A DNA stretch of 64,000 nt from Nocardia aurea (GTDB lineage: Bacteria; Actinomycetota; Actinomycetes; Mycobacteriales; Mycobacteriaceae): contig NZ_QCYJ01000127.1 of the NCBI RefSeq assembly GCF_003123685.1, forward strand, positions 310,001 to 374,000, written 5' to 3'. The stretch's first letter is position 1. Every line of letters begins with the position of its first letter. Both the position numbers and the translations under genes were made by a program. Shown here piece by piece: positions 44,216 through 52,669 of the stretch. The notes under the pieces are model-generated. The model was not told the origin of the DNA. It did not search any database and saw only the letters and a list, made by a program, of their open reading frames with translations.

Positions 44216-45361
44216 TCAGCGCACCGGTTGCGGTGTGAGCGCGGCGTCGTCTGATCGCGGCGTCCACGGGTACGCCGACCGGTGCTCGGTCGTCGCGTCC
44301 ACCGACCGGGGCTCAGTCGCGACGTCCACCGCGCGCGACCCATGCACGGTCATGGCATCCGCCGACCGGTTCGCGATCATGGTGTCCGCCGATCGGTTCG
44401 CGATCATGGTGTCCGCCGACCGGTGCGCGGTGACGGCGTCCACCAACCGGCGCGTGGCGACCGCGTCCGCCGACAGTGCGGCCGGGACACCGGGGACGGT
44501 CTCGGACGAATCCGGTGTCCGCTCGCTCCATCCGGGCGGACCGAAGACGTACCCGAACCTGCCCCGCCACGAATTCGCATGGCGCACATCGCGGATCATC
44601 GCCGCGAGTTCGTGGTAGTTCACCTTCAGCGGATTGTCTGTCTCGATGTTCTTGGTGAGTCCGTAGCGGATCGGCTCGGACTTCTCGGCGAAGCTGCCGA
44701 ACAGGCGATCCCAGACGATGAAGATGCCGCCGTAGTTCTTGTCGATGTAGGGCTGGTTCGACGCGTGGTGGATCCGGTGGTGGGCGGGGGTGTTGAACAG
44801 GAATTCGATCGGGCGCGGCAGGGTGTCGACGCGCTGGGTGTGGATCGGGAACTGGTACAGCAGGCCGATGGCCTGGAGCAGGAAGATCATCCACGGCGGC
44901 AGGCCGATCATCGCGGCGGGCACCCACGCGAATCCGCGCATGGTCGAGGCGACCGGATGCACCCACGACAATCTCATCGCGGTGGAGAGGTTGAAGTACT
45001 GGCTGGAGTGGTGGACGCTGTGCGCGGTCCACATCAGCCGGATCCGGTGGTCGGCGCGATGGGCCCAGTAGTAGCAGAAGTCGGTGACGACGAATCCGAG
45101 CACCCACACCCACCAGTGCTGCGGCGACAGGTGCAGCGGTGTCAGCGCGGCGACGACGATCACCGCCGAGAACGGCACCAGATTCTGCGCCAGCGGCCGC
45201 AGCACGCGCCCGATGCCGTAGGTGGCGATATTGGACGCGGTGTCACGCCCGGACAGTCCGTTGGCGGAGCGGTCGGGATCGCGGCGGTAGGCGATCCACT
45301 CCACGAGCATGAGCACGGCGAACGCCGGTACGGCGTAGATGAACAGCTGGGAACTATTCAC
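44216..45361 (-). CDS. Sterol desaturase / fatty acid hydroxylase family protein with repeat tail
   Basis: A 381-residue membrane di-iron enzyme. Helices occupy ~5-110 and ~150-170, and the three histidine boxes of the family are present: HRADH, HSVHH and HRIHH, with NYGGIFIVWDRLFG afterwards. It introduces a hydroxyl or double bond into a lipid. GTG 45361 is chosen for GGAGGGAGA upstream. After about residue 285 the protein continues into a ~95-residue tail. It is made of diverged SADTMIANR repeats and a Thr/Pro-rich end, not seen in the family core. It converges with the SDR gene. Confidence 0.83.
   Translation of the reverse strand: MNSSQLFIYAVPAFAVLMLVEWIAYRRDPDRSANGLSGRDTASNIATYGIGRVLRPLAQNLVPFSAVIVVAALTPLHLSPQHWWVWVLGFVVTDFCYYWAHRADHRIRLMWTAHSVHHSSQYFNLSTAMRLSWVHPVASTMRGFAWVPAAMIGLPPWMIFLLQAIGLLYQFPIHTQRVDTLPRPIEFLFNTPAHHRIHHASNQPYIDKNYGGIFIVWDRLFGSFAEKSEPIRYGLTKNIETDNPLKVNYHELAAMIRDVRHANSWRGRFGYVFGPPGWSERTPDSSETVPGVPAALSADAVATRRLVDAVTAHRSADTMIANRSADTMIANRSADAMTVHGSRAVDVATEPRSVDATTEHRSAYPWTPRSDDAALTPQPVR
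44352..44486 (-). repeat. 27-bp coding minisatellite in the hydroxylase tail
   Basis: Five tandem 27-base units begin at 44352, 44379, 44406, 44433 and 44460. Two units (44352 and 44379) differ at only a few bases. They encode nine-residue repeats related to SADTMIANR. Confidence 0.88.
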
Positions 45362-45547
45362 GGTGTCTCCCTCCAATGGGTTCGCGTCTCACCCTATGGC
45401 CGCTGACCAGGCAATACATCGCGCCGCCGGGGGATTGCCGATCCCCCGCGCGGGGGATGCGCCGACGCCACCCGGCGGACACAGTGGCATCGGCGGGTCC
45501 GCGGTGGCGCGTGCCGCGCTGGGTAGGCTCGGCGGCGGCCCGACGGT

Positions 45548-46735
45548 GTGAAAGGTGGTGGCGAACTGTTCGACGTGACCAGGTCGCTGGCCAGGCAATC
45601 GCTCGTGGTCGCGATCACCGCCGCGGTGGTCGACACCACGATGCTGGCGCTGTGCGGGGTGTTCGCGATCGCTCCGTGGCAGACCATGGCGGTGATGGCG
45701 GGCATCGTCGCGGCCGATCTGGCCCTCGCCGCTCCCCCGCGCACCGCCGCGGTCGTCGCCGTCGCGCAGGTCGCGGTCCGACTGGCGGAATCGGTGCTGA
45801 TGATGCGGCACGGACTCACCGTGCGTTTCGCCGACGTCGGCTATCTGGTCGCCGGGTATCGCGCGGGTGCGTGGCTGACCGGCCTTCGCTCTTTTCTCAC
45901 CGTCGCGATCCTGTGCGCGGGTTTCGTCACCGGGCATCTGCTGGTCGCGAGCGCCACCGCGGGCGATTGGCGGCTGCTGCTCGCCACTACGGTCAGCGTC
46001 GGCGTGGTTCCGTGGCTGGTCGGGCGCTACACGGCCGCCCGTGGCGCCTACATCGCCGATCTGGAACAGCAGGCGCGCCTGCGCGAGCAGGAACAGCGCA
46101 CCGCGCTGACGCGGGCCGTCGCCGACGAACGCGCCGCCATCGCCCGCGACCTGCACGACGTCATCTCCCATCACGTCAGCGCCATCGGGATCCACGCGGG
46201 CGCGGCGCGACTCGCGCTGGCCGACGCGGGCGACACCGCCGCGACCCGCTCGCTGAGCGCGGTCGAATCGAGCAGTCGCGCGGCGATGGTCGATCTGCGC
46301 AGGCAGTTGGATATGCTGCACGGCCGCGAGGACGACAGCCAACGTCAGCCGGGCCTGTCCGATATCGACGGGCTGATCGATCATGTCGGGGCGGCGGGGC
46401 TGGACGTCGAGGTCGTCGTCGACGGCGCCCCTGTGGCACTGCCCGATTCCCTCGACCTGACCCTGTACCGCATCGTGCAGGAGATCCTCACCAATGCGCT
46501 GCGACACGGCGATCCCGGTCGAGCGCGGCTGGTCATCGGCTACCGACCGGACCGGGTGACCCTCGCAGCGTCGAATCCCGTTCCCGCCGTGACCGTCTCG
46601 TCGCCGGAGGTGCCGCGAGGTCTCGGCGGGATTCGCCGCCGGGCCGAATTGTTCGGCGGGACGGTGCGATACGGTCTCGATTCCACCGGACGCGAATGGC
46701 ACGTCGATGTCGAGATACCGATCGGAGAGTCGTGA
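45548..46735 (+). CDS. Sensor histidine kinase, NarL/HisKA_3 type
   Basis: A 395-residue kinase. Residues ~10-165 contain five to six membrane helices. A coiled linker (DLEQQARLREQEQR) precedes the phosphoacceptor helix DERAAIARDLHDVISHHVSA, in which the His of DLHD is the autophosphorylation site. The ATPase domain keeps the N box (LYRIVQEILTNALRHG) and GLGGIRRRAELFGG as the G box, with a short loop. GTG 45548 is the first start and no clear ribosome site is visible. It overlaps the response regulator by four bases (GTGA), so the pair acts as one system. No stimulus was recognised. Confidence 0.87.
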   Translation: MKGGGELFDVTRSLARQSLVVAITAAVVDTTMLALCGVFAIAPWQTMAVMAGIVAADLALAAPPRTAAVVAVAQVAVRLAESVLMMRHGLTVRFADVGYLVAGYRAGAWLTGLRSFLTVAILCAGFVTGHLLVASATAGDWRLLLATTVSVGVVPWLVGRYTAARGAYIADLEQQARLREQEQRTALTRAVADERAAIARDLHDVISHHVSAIGIHAGAARLALADAGDTAATRSLSAVESSSRAAMVDLRRQLDMLHGREDDSQRQPGLSDIDGLIDHVGAAGLDVEVVVDGAPVALPDSLDLTLYRIVQEILTNALRHGDPGRARLVIGYRPDRVTLAASNPVPAVTVSSPEVPRGLGGIRRRAELFGGTVRYGLDSTGREWHVDVEIPIGES

Positions 46736-47391
46736 CCACATCCCTGCGCGTCCTGATCGCGGACGACCACAGCATGTTCCGTTCCGGACTCCGGGCCGTG
46801 GTCGACAGCCAAGCGGATCTGGAATGCGTGGCCGAGGTCGGCGACGGACGCAGCGCCATCGCCGAAACAGCCCGCCTGCACCCGGATGTCGCGATCCTCG
46901 ATGTGCGGATGCCGAAACTGGACGGCCTCGCCGCCACCGAGTCGATCGTTGCCGCGGGCGGCACTCGCGTATTGGTTCTCACCACCTACGACAGCGACGC
47001 CAACCTCTACCGCGCGCTGCGCGCCGGTGCCAGCGGATTCCTGCTGAAGAGTCTGCCACCGGAAGAACTGGTCGCCGCCATCCGTATCGCCGCCCGCGGC
47101 GACGCCCTCATCGACCCGTCGATGACCCGCCGTCTCATCGCGAATTTCGCGGGCACCCTGACACCCACGCGGACCCCGCCCGAAGTCGACCAACTGACCG
47201 CCCGCGAACGCCAGGTCCTCTTGCTGCTCGCCGACGCGCGCAGCAACGCCGAAATCGCGGCCGAATTATGCGTCGGTGAGGAAACGGTCAAAACGCACGT
47301 CTCCCGTGTGCTGGCGAAACTCGGTGTGCGCGACCGGATTCACGCCGTCGTGTACGCGCATACACACGGACTGGTGACGCCGGGAGGCTGA
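46732..47391 (+). CDS. Response regulator, NarL/FixJ family
   Basis: A 219-residue regulator. The receiver domain (~5-125) has the acidic pocket Asp11-Asp12 and the phosphoacceptor Asp57 in VAILDVRMP, Thr in LTTYDS and Lys in FLLKSLPPEE. The C-terminal LuxR-type helix-turn-helix starts LTARERQVLLLLADARSNAE and contains VGEETVKTHVSRVLAKLGV. It is partnered with the overlapping kinase. No self-operator was recognised. It is followed by a bidirectional terminator shared with the initiator tRNA gene. Confidence 0.9.
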   Translation: MTTSLRVLIADDHSMFRSGLRAVVDSQADLECVAEVGDGRSAIAETARLHPDVAILDVRMPKLDGLAATESIVAAGGTRVLVLTTYDSDANLYRALRAGASGFLLKSLPPEELVAAIRIAARGDALIDPSMTRRLIANFAGTLTPTRTPPEVDQLTARERQVLLLLADARSNAEIAAELCVGEETVKTHVSRVLAKLGVRDRIHAVVYAHTHGLVTPGG

Positions 47392-47487
47392 CCGCCGGTC
47401 ATGCGCCCGGCGATCCGCGCGTGACTCCCCGCGCCGATCCACGAATTGCGCGGCCGTCGATCGGATAAGTTGTATAGACGAAGAAAT

Positions 47488-47526
47488 GGCTCAGGCCCGG
47501 GAGATCGTAATCTCTCGGGCCTGAGC
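47488..47526. terminator. Bidirectional terminator between response regulator and tRNA-fMet
   Basis: A 17-18 bp stem (GGCTCAGGCCCGGGAGAT against ATCTCTCGGGCCTGAGCC, one mismatch) has a four-base loop and is followed by TTTG on the plus strand and ATTTCTT on the minus strand. It ends transcription from both sides. Confidence 0.88.
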
Positions 47527-47531
47527 CTTTG

Positions 47532-47605
47532 TAGCGGGGACAGGATTTGAACCTGCGACCTCTGGGTTATGAGCCCAGCGAGCTACCGAGCTGCTCCACC
47601 CCGCG
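47532..47605 (-). tRNA. Initiator tRNA-Met (CAU)
   Basis: 74 bases without an encoded CCA. The anticodon is CAU in CTCATAA. Initiator hallmarks are present: an unpaired first acceptor position (C1 opposite U72), three G-C pairs in the anticodon stem (GGG/CCC) and the A11-U24 style D-stem. The T-loop is GTTCAAATC. It lies between a bidirectional terminator and a long intergenic region. Confidence 0.95.
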
Positions 47606-48210
47606 TCGGTAAACACAACATTACACATGTCGGCGCACAGAAGGCAAATCACCGCCGCCGCATGTCATCACACCAGGTCAGCACCACCGAAAAGCCGCCG
47701 TGGGCGGCAGATCGGACCCGCCATGAGGCGTGTCGCATATCGAGGGCCCGTCATGACGGGGCGCACCCACACCCGACACATCTCGACGAGTCCCGGCGAT
47801 GCGCACGATTCGACGGAATGATGTTTCAAATTCCCACCCACCGGGATTCCGGCATGCTTACACCGCGAGAGAGATACCGAAACGTGACGCGGAACACTAT
47901 TTCATGGTAATCTCGGTCACATCACGACGTTATAACTGCTCGACGGAAACCGCTTCGCATGGCGTTTCCCACCTGCATGAATAGACATATACCCGCTATT
48001 CGCTTCAGACAATGCGTGAGTTATCAAGATGTGATCTGCCGAGTTTTCTTCGTTACCGTCGAACCAGGCCCGGAGGCAATCCGCGGATGGGCTCCAGCTC
48101 GCATCGTTGACCGCCGGAAACCCTGTCCCGTGGTGCGAGAACCCCGACTTCCTGGGGACAGGGACCGGCGAAATCCACGCCGAGTCGGTGCGTACAGGGA
48201 GGGAAATCAT
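47606..48210. other. Long structured leader/promoter region of the rpf gene
   Basis: About 600 bases without a credible gene. The first 400 bases are AT-richer than the rest of the window. Near the gene, CGCCGG + CCCTGTCCC (48111-48129) pairs with GGGACAGGG + CCGGCG (48155-48170), giving a two-part stem of 9 plus 6 bp around a 25-base loop, 40 bases before the start codon. rpf genes in actinobacteria often have regulated leaders. The ydaO (c-di-AMP) consensus words were looked for and not found, so the class of this leader is open. Confidence 0.5.
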
Positions 48211-48744
48211 ATGTCTGAGAACCGGAAGTTCAGCGCGCGCGCCCTCGGCTTCGCAGCCGTCACCGGCGCCCTTGTTGCCGTCCCGTTCGCACTCTCCACC
48301 GCGACCGCGTCGGCCGCGCCCGCCCATGACTGGGACGGCGTCGCGCAGTGCGAGAGCGGCGGCAACTGGGGGATCAACACCGGAAACGGCTACTACGGCG
48401 GCCTGCAGTTCTCGCCGAGCACGTGGTCGGCCAACGGTGGCCAGGGCTCGGCCCACGGCGCCAGCAAGGAAGAGCAGATCCGCGTCGCGGAGAACGTGCT
48501 CGCCACGCAGGGCGTCGGCGCCTGGCCGGTGTGCGGCCAGTACCTGCGCACCGCGGAGCCCACCCCGGAACCCGAGCCGGAGATCCTGTCCGAGCTGCCC
48601 GCCGAACTCCCGAACAGCGCGGTCTCCGCCGTCGACCAGGCCAAGAGCGCAGGCGCCGACCTGGCGAAGCAGTACGGCCTCGAATCGCAGTACCAGGCCG
48701 TCCTCGAGCAGAACAGCGCGCTCATCGACTCGCTGGGCCGCTGA
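48211..48744 (+). CDS. Resuscitation-promoting factor (transglycosylase)
   Basis: A 177-residue secreted Rpf. A signal peptide (~1-36, ASAAPA) precedes the lysozyme-like Rpf domain (~38-115). That domain opens HDWDGVAQCESGGNWGINTG; the Glu in CESGGN is the catalytic acid. The domain continues YGGLQFSPSTWSANGG and has the disulfide-forming cysteines. The C-terminal part (~118-177) is a Pro/Glu stretch followed by helices (AVDQAKSAGADLAKQ) unlike RpfB/LysM types. It cleaves peptidoglycan to wake dormant cells. ATG 48211 has AGGGAGGGA upstream. The long structured leader suggests post-transcriptional control. Confidence 0.9.
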   Translation: MSENRKFSARALGFAAVTGALVAVPFALSTATASAAPAHDWDGVAQCESGGNWGINTGNGYYGGLQFSPSTWSANGGQGSAHGASKEEQIRVAENVLATQGVGAWPVCGQYLRTAEPTPEPEPEILSELPAELPNSAVSAVDQAKSAGADLAKQYGLESQYQAVLEQNSALIDSLGR

Positions 48745-48776
48745 CGCCGACCCCGTCAGCGACACAGCGTCTACAG

Positions 48777-48815
48777 GAACGGCGCCGCTATCACTGGGAG
48801 ATAGCGGCGCCGTTC
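48777..48815. terminator. Bidirectional terminator between rpf and the UPF0182 gene
   Basis: GAACGGCGCCGCTATC (48777-48792) pairs perfectly with GATAGCGGCGCCGTTC (48800-48815), 16 bp with a seven-base loop. It lies between convergent genes and has a CTGTGTTC tail. Confidence 0.88.
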
Positions 48816-48831
48816 TGTGTTCGCCTCCGGA

Positions 48832-51800
48832 TCAGCGACCGGCCTCCTGGTAGGCCTTGACCGCGGCCTCCAGTTCGTCGAGCGCCTTACCGAAGTCCTG
48901 GAAGTTACCGGTGCGCATGGCGGTGCGCACCGCCTCCAGTTTCCTGTTCAACTCGGCGGCAGCCGCGTCCTTGGCCGGCGAGGAACCGGTCGGTGGAGTG
49001 ACGGTGCCGGTCGTGGGCGGGGTACCGCCCGACTGCGGCGGCTGGGTGGGTTCGGTGACCTGTGGCACGGTCCCCGGTTTCGGCCTGGTCGCGGGATCGC
49101 CGCCGAACGGGGTCGCCAACGCCCCCGCACCGGGGAGCAACTGGTTCAGCGCCTCGGCGAGTGTCGCGGCATAGCCGACCTTCACACTGCCCGCCTCGTC
49201 GCGATAGCTGACGAGCACGCGAAGCAACTGCGGGAAGGTGGACGTGGTCGGGCCGGTATTGCGTTCGTTGTAGAACGGTTCCACGTAGAGGATGCCGCCG
49301 TCGGCGATCGGCAGGGTCAGCAGATTGCCGTATTTGATCTTGTTGGAATTGGACAGCAGGGTTTTCTCGCGAGATACCTGATCCGCGGTCGTCATACTGT
49401 TCTGCGTCTGCTGTGGACCCTGGGTCTGGGTGTCGGTCGGCAATTGCAGAATCGTGAACTTGCCGTACCCGTCGGGGTCGGACCGCACCGAGATGTACGC
49501 GGAGAGGAACTGCCGGTTGTAGCCGACCATCGCACTGGTCAGGTTGAACACCGGTTTGTTCGTCGCGGCGTCGCCGAGCAGCACGTAGTACGGCGGCTGG
49601 TTGAACGTGCCGCCGCCCTGGGCCTCGACGGTGGGATCGGCGGGCACCGACCAGAAGGCGTTGTTGGTGAAGAACTCGCGCGGGTTGTCCACGTGGTACT
49701 TCGTCAACATCTCGCGCTGGACCTTGAACAGATCCTCTGGATACCGGAAGTGCGCGCGCAACTCGGGCGAGATGTCACTTTCGGGCTTGACGGCTCCGGG
49801 GAACACTCCGCGCCACGCCTGCAACACCGGATCGGAGGAATCGGTCTCGTAGAGGGTCACCGTGCCGTCGTAGGCGTCGACGGTGGCCTTGACCGAGTTG
49901 CGGATGTAGCTGACCTCCTTGCGAGGCAGCAACCGTCCGGTCTTCTTGTCGATGCTGTCCTCGACCGCGCCGTCGAGCGAGGTGGTCTGCGCGTACGGGT
50001 AGTTGTCGAGCGTGGTGTAGGCGTCGACGATCCAGACGATCCGGCCGCCGACGACGGCGGGGTAGGTATTGCCGTCGGTGGTCAGCCACGGCGCCACCTT
50101 CTGCACGCGCTCCTTCGGGCTGCGATTGAAGATGATCTTGGAATCGTCGCCGATGGCCGAGGAGAACAGAATGTTGCGCTCGGCGTACTTGGCGGCGAAG
50201 GCGAGCCGGTTGAACCAGTTGCCGATCGAAACCCCGCCCGCGCCCTCGTAGGTGTAGGACGCCGTGTCGGAGTCGTACTCGCGCGGGTTCTGGCCGTCGA
50301 CGGCGCCGACGATCGCGTAGTCGGGATTCGACTGCGAGATCAGCTCGCCGTAGTAGACGCGCGGCTGTTCGACCTTGATTCGCTGCCGGTCCGCCGCGGT
50401 CGACAGATCGCTGACCATGAAGATCGGGTAGCCGCTGTCACTGCTGCCGCCGGTCGCGTTCGGATCCTCCGACTGCGGCTTGTTGACGCGGTTGGCGGGC
50501 GCGGCGACGAAACCGTTGCCGTGGGTGTAGACGGTGTGCTTGTTGATCCAGTCGGTCTGGTTGCCGCTCAACGCCGCGGGATGCAGTTCGCGCGCCGCGA
50601 CGATGAAATCCTGCACGTCGCCGTTGAGGGTGTAACGGTCGATGTCGAGCGACTCGGGGAAGCCGTAGAAGTTCTTCAGCTGCTGCAACTGGGTGAACGT
50701 CGGCGACAGGATATTCGGGTCGAGCAGCCTGGCGTTGCCGATGGTGGCCGCGTCGACCGGGATCTCCAGCGGGGATTTGCGGCTCTCGCCCCGGTAATCC
50801 TTGTATTCGATCTTGTCGTCGGTGATCCCGTACGCCTGCCTGGTAGCGGCGATATTGCGCTCGATGTATTCGCTTTCCTTGTCCGCGGCGTTCGGGCGCA
50901 CCGAGAACTGTTCGACGATCAGCGGGTACACCGCGCCGACCAGGATCGAGGAGAGCACGAGCAGCGCCGCCGCCATGGCGGGCACCCGCAGATCACGCAG
51001 CACGATGCCCGCGAAGAACGCGATGGCGCAGATGACCGCGATGGACAGCAGGATCAGTTTGCCCGGCAGCACCGCGTTGATATCGGTGAACGAACCGCCG
51101 GTGAAGGTCGGTTCCTTGCGGCTGCTCATCAGCAGGTCGTAGCGGTCGAACCAGTAGGCGACCGCCTTGAGCAGCACGAAGGTTCCGGCGAGCACCGCGA
51201 GCTGGATGCGCGCGGGCCGGGTCAGCGTGCCCTCGCGGCCGCTCAGGCGCAGTCCGCCGAAGATGTAGTGGGTGACCAGATTCGCGAAGAACGCGATGAC
51301 GATGGAGACGAACAGCCAGTTCAGGACCATGCGGTAGAACGGCAGGTCGAAGGCGTAGAAGCCGACGTCGAGGCCGAACTGCGGATCCTGCTGGCCGAAA
51401 TCCCCGCCGTTGAGGAACAGTTGCAGCACGACCCAGTTCGACTGCGCGACCAGGCCGGACAGCACGCCGATGACCACCGGGATGCCGATGCCGAACAGGC
51501 GCAGCCTGCTCATCACGGTGGTCCGGTAGCGGGCGATCGGATCGTTCGGCCCGGCGACCGGGATGAAGACCGGCCGGGTCCGGTAGGCGAGCAGCAACGC
51601 CAGCCACACCACGAGGCCGACGAAGATCGCCACCGCCGCGAACAGGATGACGCGACTGCGCACGACCGTCAGATAGACATTTCGAAAGCCGACCTCGCCG
51701 AACCACAACCAATTGGTATAGGCGTCGGTCAGCCGCGGTCCCAGCAGCAGCAATGCCGCGATGACGACGGCTGCCACGAGCAGCACTCGGCTGCGGCGGG

Positions 51801-51837
51801 ACAACGAAGGTAAGCCGGTGGGGGGCCGCATGCCCAC
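48832..51837 (-). CDS. UPF0182 family membrane protein (Rv3193c-like)
   Basis: A 1001-residue protein. The start is taken at GTG 51837 (GGAGAG upstream), giving VGMRPPTG as in mycobacterial homologues; the frame can be extended to 51954 without support. The N-terminal third has seven transmembrane helices. The large exported part begins around residue 320 and contains the conserved EYIERNIAATRQAYG and SYTYEGAGGVSIGNW blocks. The last ~110 residues are a Pro/Thr/Gly-rich linker (TPPTTGTVTPPTG) and a final helix. Function unknown; it is conserved in mycolate actinobacteria. It diverges from the PPA1309 gene and opens the Rv3192-Rv3200c-like block. Confidence 0.9.
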   Translation of the reverse strand: MGMRPPTGLPSLSRRSRVLLVAAVVIAALLLLGPRLTDAYTNWLWFGEVGFRNVYLTVVRSRVILFAAVAIFVGLVVWLALLLAYRTRPVFIPVAGPNDPIARYRTTVMSRLRLFGIGIPVVIGVLSGLVAQSNWVVLQLFLNGGDFGQQDPQFGLDVGFYAFDLPFYRMVLNWLFVSIVIAFFANLVTHYIFGGLRLSGREGTLTRPARIQLAVLAGTFVLLKAVAYWFDRYDLLMSSRKEPTFTGGSFTDINAVLPGKLILLSIAVICAIAFFAGIVLRDLRVPAMAAALLVLSSILVGAVYPLIVEQFSVRPNAADKESEYIERNIAATRQAYGITDDKIEYKDYRGESRKSPLEIPVDAATIGNARLLDPNILSPTFTQLQQLKNFYGFPESLDIDRYTLNGDVQDFIVAARELHPAALSGNQTDWINKHTVYTHGNGFVAAPANRVNKPQSEDPNATGGSSDSGYPIFMVSDLSTAADRQRIKVEQPRVYYGELISQSNPDYAIVGAVDGQNPREYDSDTASYTYEGAGGVSIGNWFNRLAFAAKYAERNILFSSAIGDDSKIIFNRSPKERVQKVAPWLTTDGNTYPAVVGGRIVWIVDAYTTLDNYPYAQTTSLDGAVEDSIDKKTGRLLPRKEVSYIRNSVKATVDAYDGTVTLYETDSSDPVLQAWRGVFPGAVKPESDISPELRAHFRYPEDLFKVQREMLTKYHVDNPREFFTNNAFWSVPADPTVEAQGGGTFNQPPYYVLLGDAATNKPVFNLTSAMVGYNRQFLSAYISVRSDPDGYGKFTILQLPTDTQTQGPQQTQNSMTTADQVSREKTLLSNSNKIKYGNLLTLPIADGGILYVEPFYNERNTGPTTSTFPQLLRVLVSYRDEAGSVKVGYAATLAEALNQLLPGAGALATPFGGDPATRPKPGTVPQVTEPTQPPQSGGTPPTTGTVTPPTGSSPAKDAAAAELNRKLEAVRTAMRTGNFQDFGKALDELEAAVKAYQEAGR

Positions 51838-52078
51838 GATGCCACTCTCCAAGGTCCGGCGGCGTCCGCTCCGTTGCCGGGCGATGCACCGCAGTCCGAT
51901 TGATGCGGGTGATCCTGTGCGGACCATCTGGGGCCACTCTACGGAAACGGACATCGAATGGGCTCGGTGACCTTGTTCAGCATCGGAAATACGATTCCGC
52001 GGGCGTCATCGGGGCGGCGGGCGACCGAGTCGCCGAGTCCCGCCACGGCCGGTCCCGGGGTGATGCGAGGATGTTTGC

Positions 52079-52657
52079 GTGACCGCTGACCTGCACGCCG
52101 AACTCGTCCTCGCCCGCTCCGTCCGTGAGGTGGCGGAATTCGCCGACGCCGAAGGCTGGGGCAACCCCCCGCAGATGTTCGCGCTGGTACCGACGACCGA
52201 TCTGGTCGCCGCCGAACCCGGACTGATCGATCAGCTCGATCAGGGAAACGAACTCACCCCGATCGCCCAGGAAGCGTTCCCGGAGGACATCACCGGTGGA
52301 TCGATGGCGTTGGACGAATTCCTCGCGACCACGACATGGCCGCCCGCGGTCCAGGGGTGTGTGCTGGTCCAGGAGATCGTCGTGCTGCCGCCGGACGCCG
52401 AGAGCACCCTCGACGACGCGCTCGCCCCGCTGCTCGCCGATCACGACGCCGCCGACGCCGCGGCCCGCGCGGCGGCCGAATCACATCCCGAACGCAGGGA
52501 GGCTCGGCTGCTCGCGGCGGTACTGCGTGATGGCGCGTCGCTGTGCCTGCTGCAACTGCGCCCCGAGGACGACGAGGAATTCGCCGACCTCGATCTGCTC
52601 ACCTATCCCAACCTCGCGCCCAACCTGGTCGAGGCGCTGCACAACACCTTCGACTGA
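52079..52657 (+). CDS. PPA1309 family protein
   Basis: A 192-residue cytoplasmic protein starting at GTG 52079. It carries the family pattern EFADAEGWGNPPQMFALVPT near the N-terminus, MALDEFLATTTWPPAVQGCVL in the middle, and a C-terminal DLLTYPNLAPNLVEALHNTF. The family is restricted to actinobacteria and has no known function. It is divergent from UPF0182, as in mycobacteria, and almost touches the convergent PDZ-Lon gene (12 bases between stops). Confidence 0.82.
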   Translation: MTADLHAELVLARSVREVAEFADAEGWGNPPQMFALVPTTDLVAAEPGLIDQLDQGNELTPIAQEAFPEDITGGSMALDEFLATTTWPPAVQGCVLVQEIVVLPPDAESTLDDALAPLLADHDAADAAARAAAESHPERREARLLAAVLRDGASLCLLQLRPEDDEEFADLDLLTYPNLAPNLVEALHNTFD

Positions 52658-52669
52658 CGGCCCGGTTCC

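Noticed and set aside
48060..48210. ydaO (c-di-AMP) riboswitch before rpf
   Set aside because: The conserved words of that class (GGGGUGAAUC-like and CCGUCAGCUAACCUCGU-like) are not present; only an interrupted hairpin is visible.
48817..51813. 998-codon plus-strand ORF opposite UPF0182
   Set aside because: It mirrors the UPF0182 coding frame; the minus-strand protein has helices, conserved blocks and the expected start and length.
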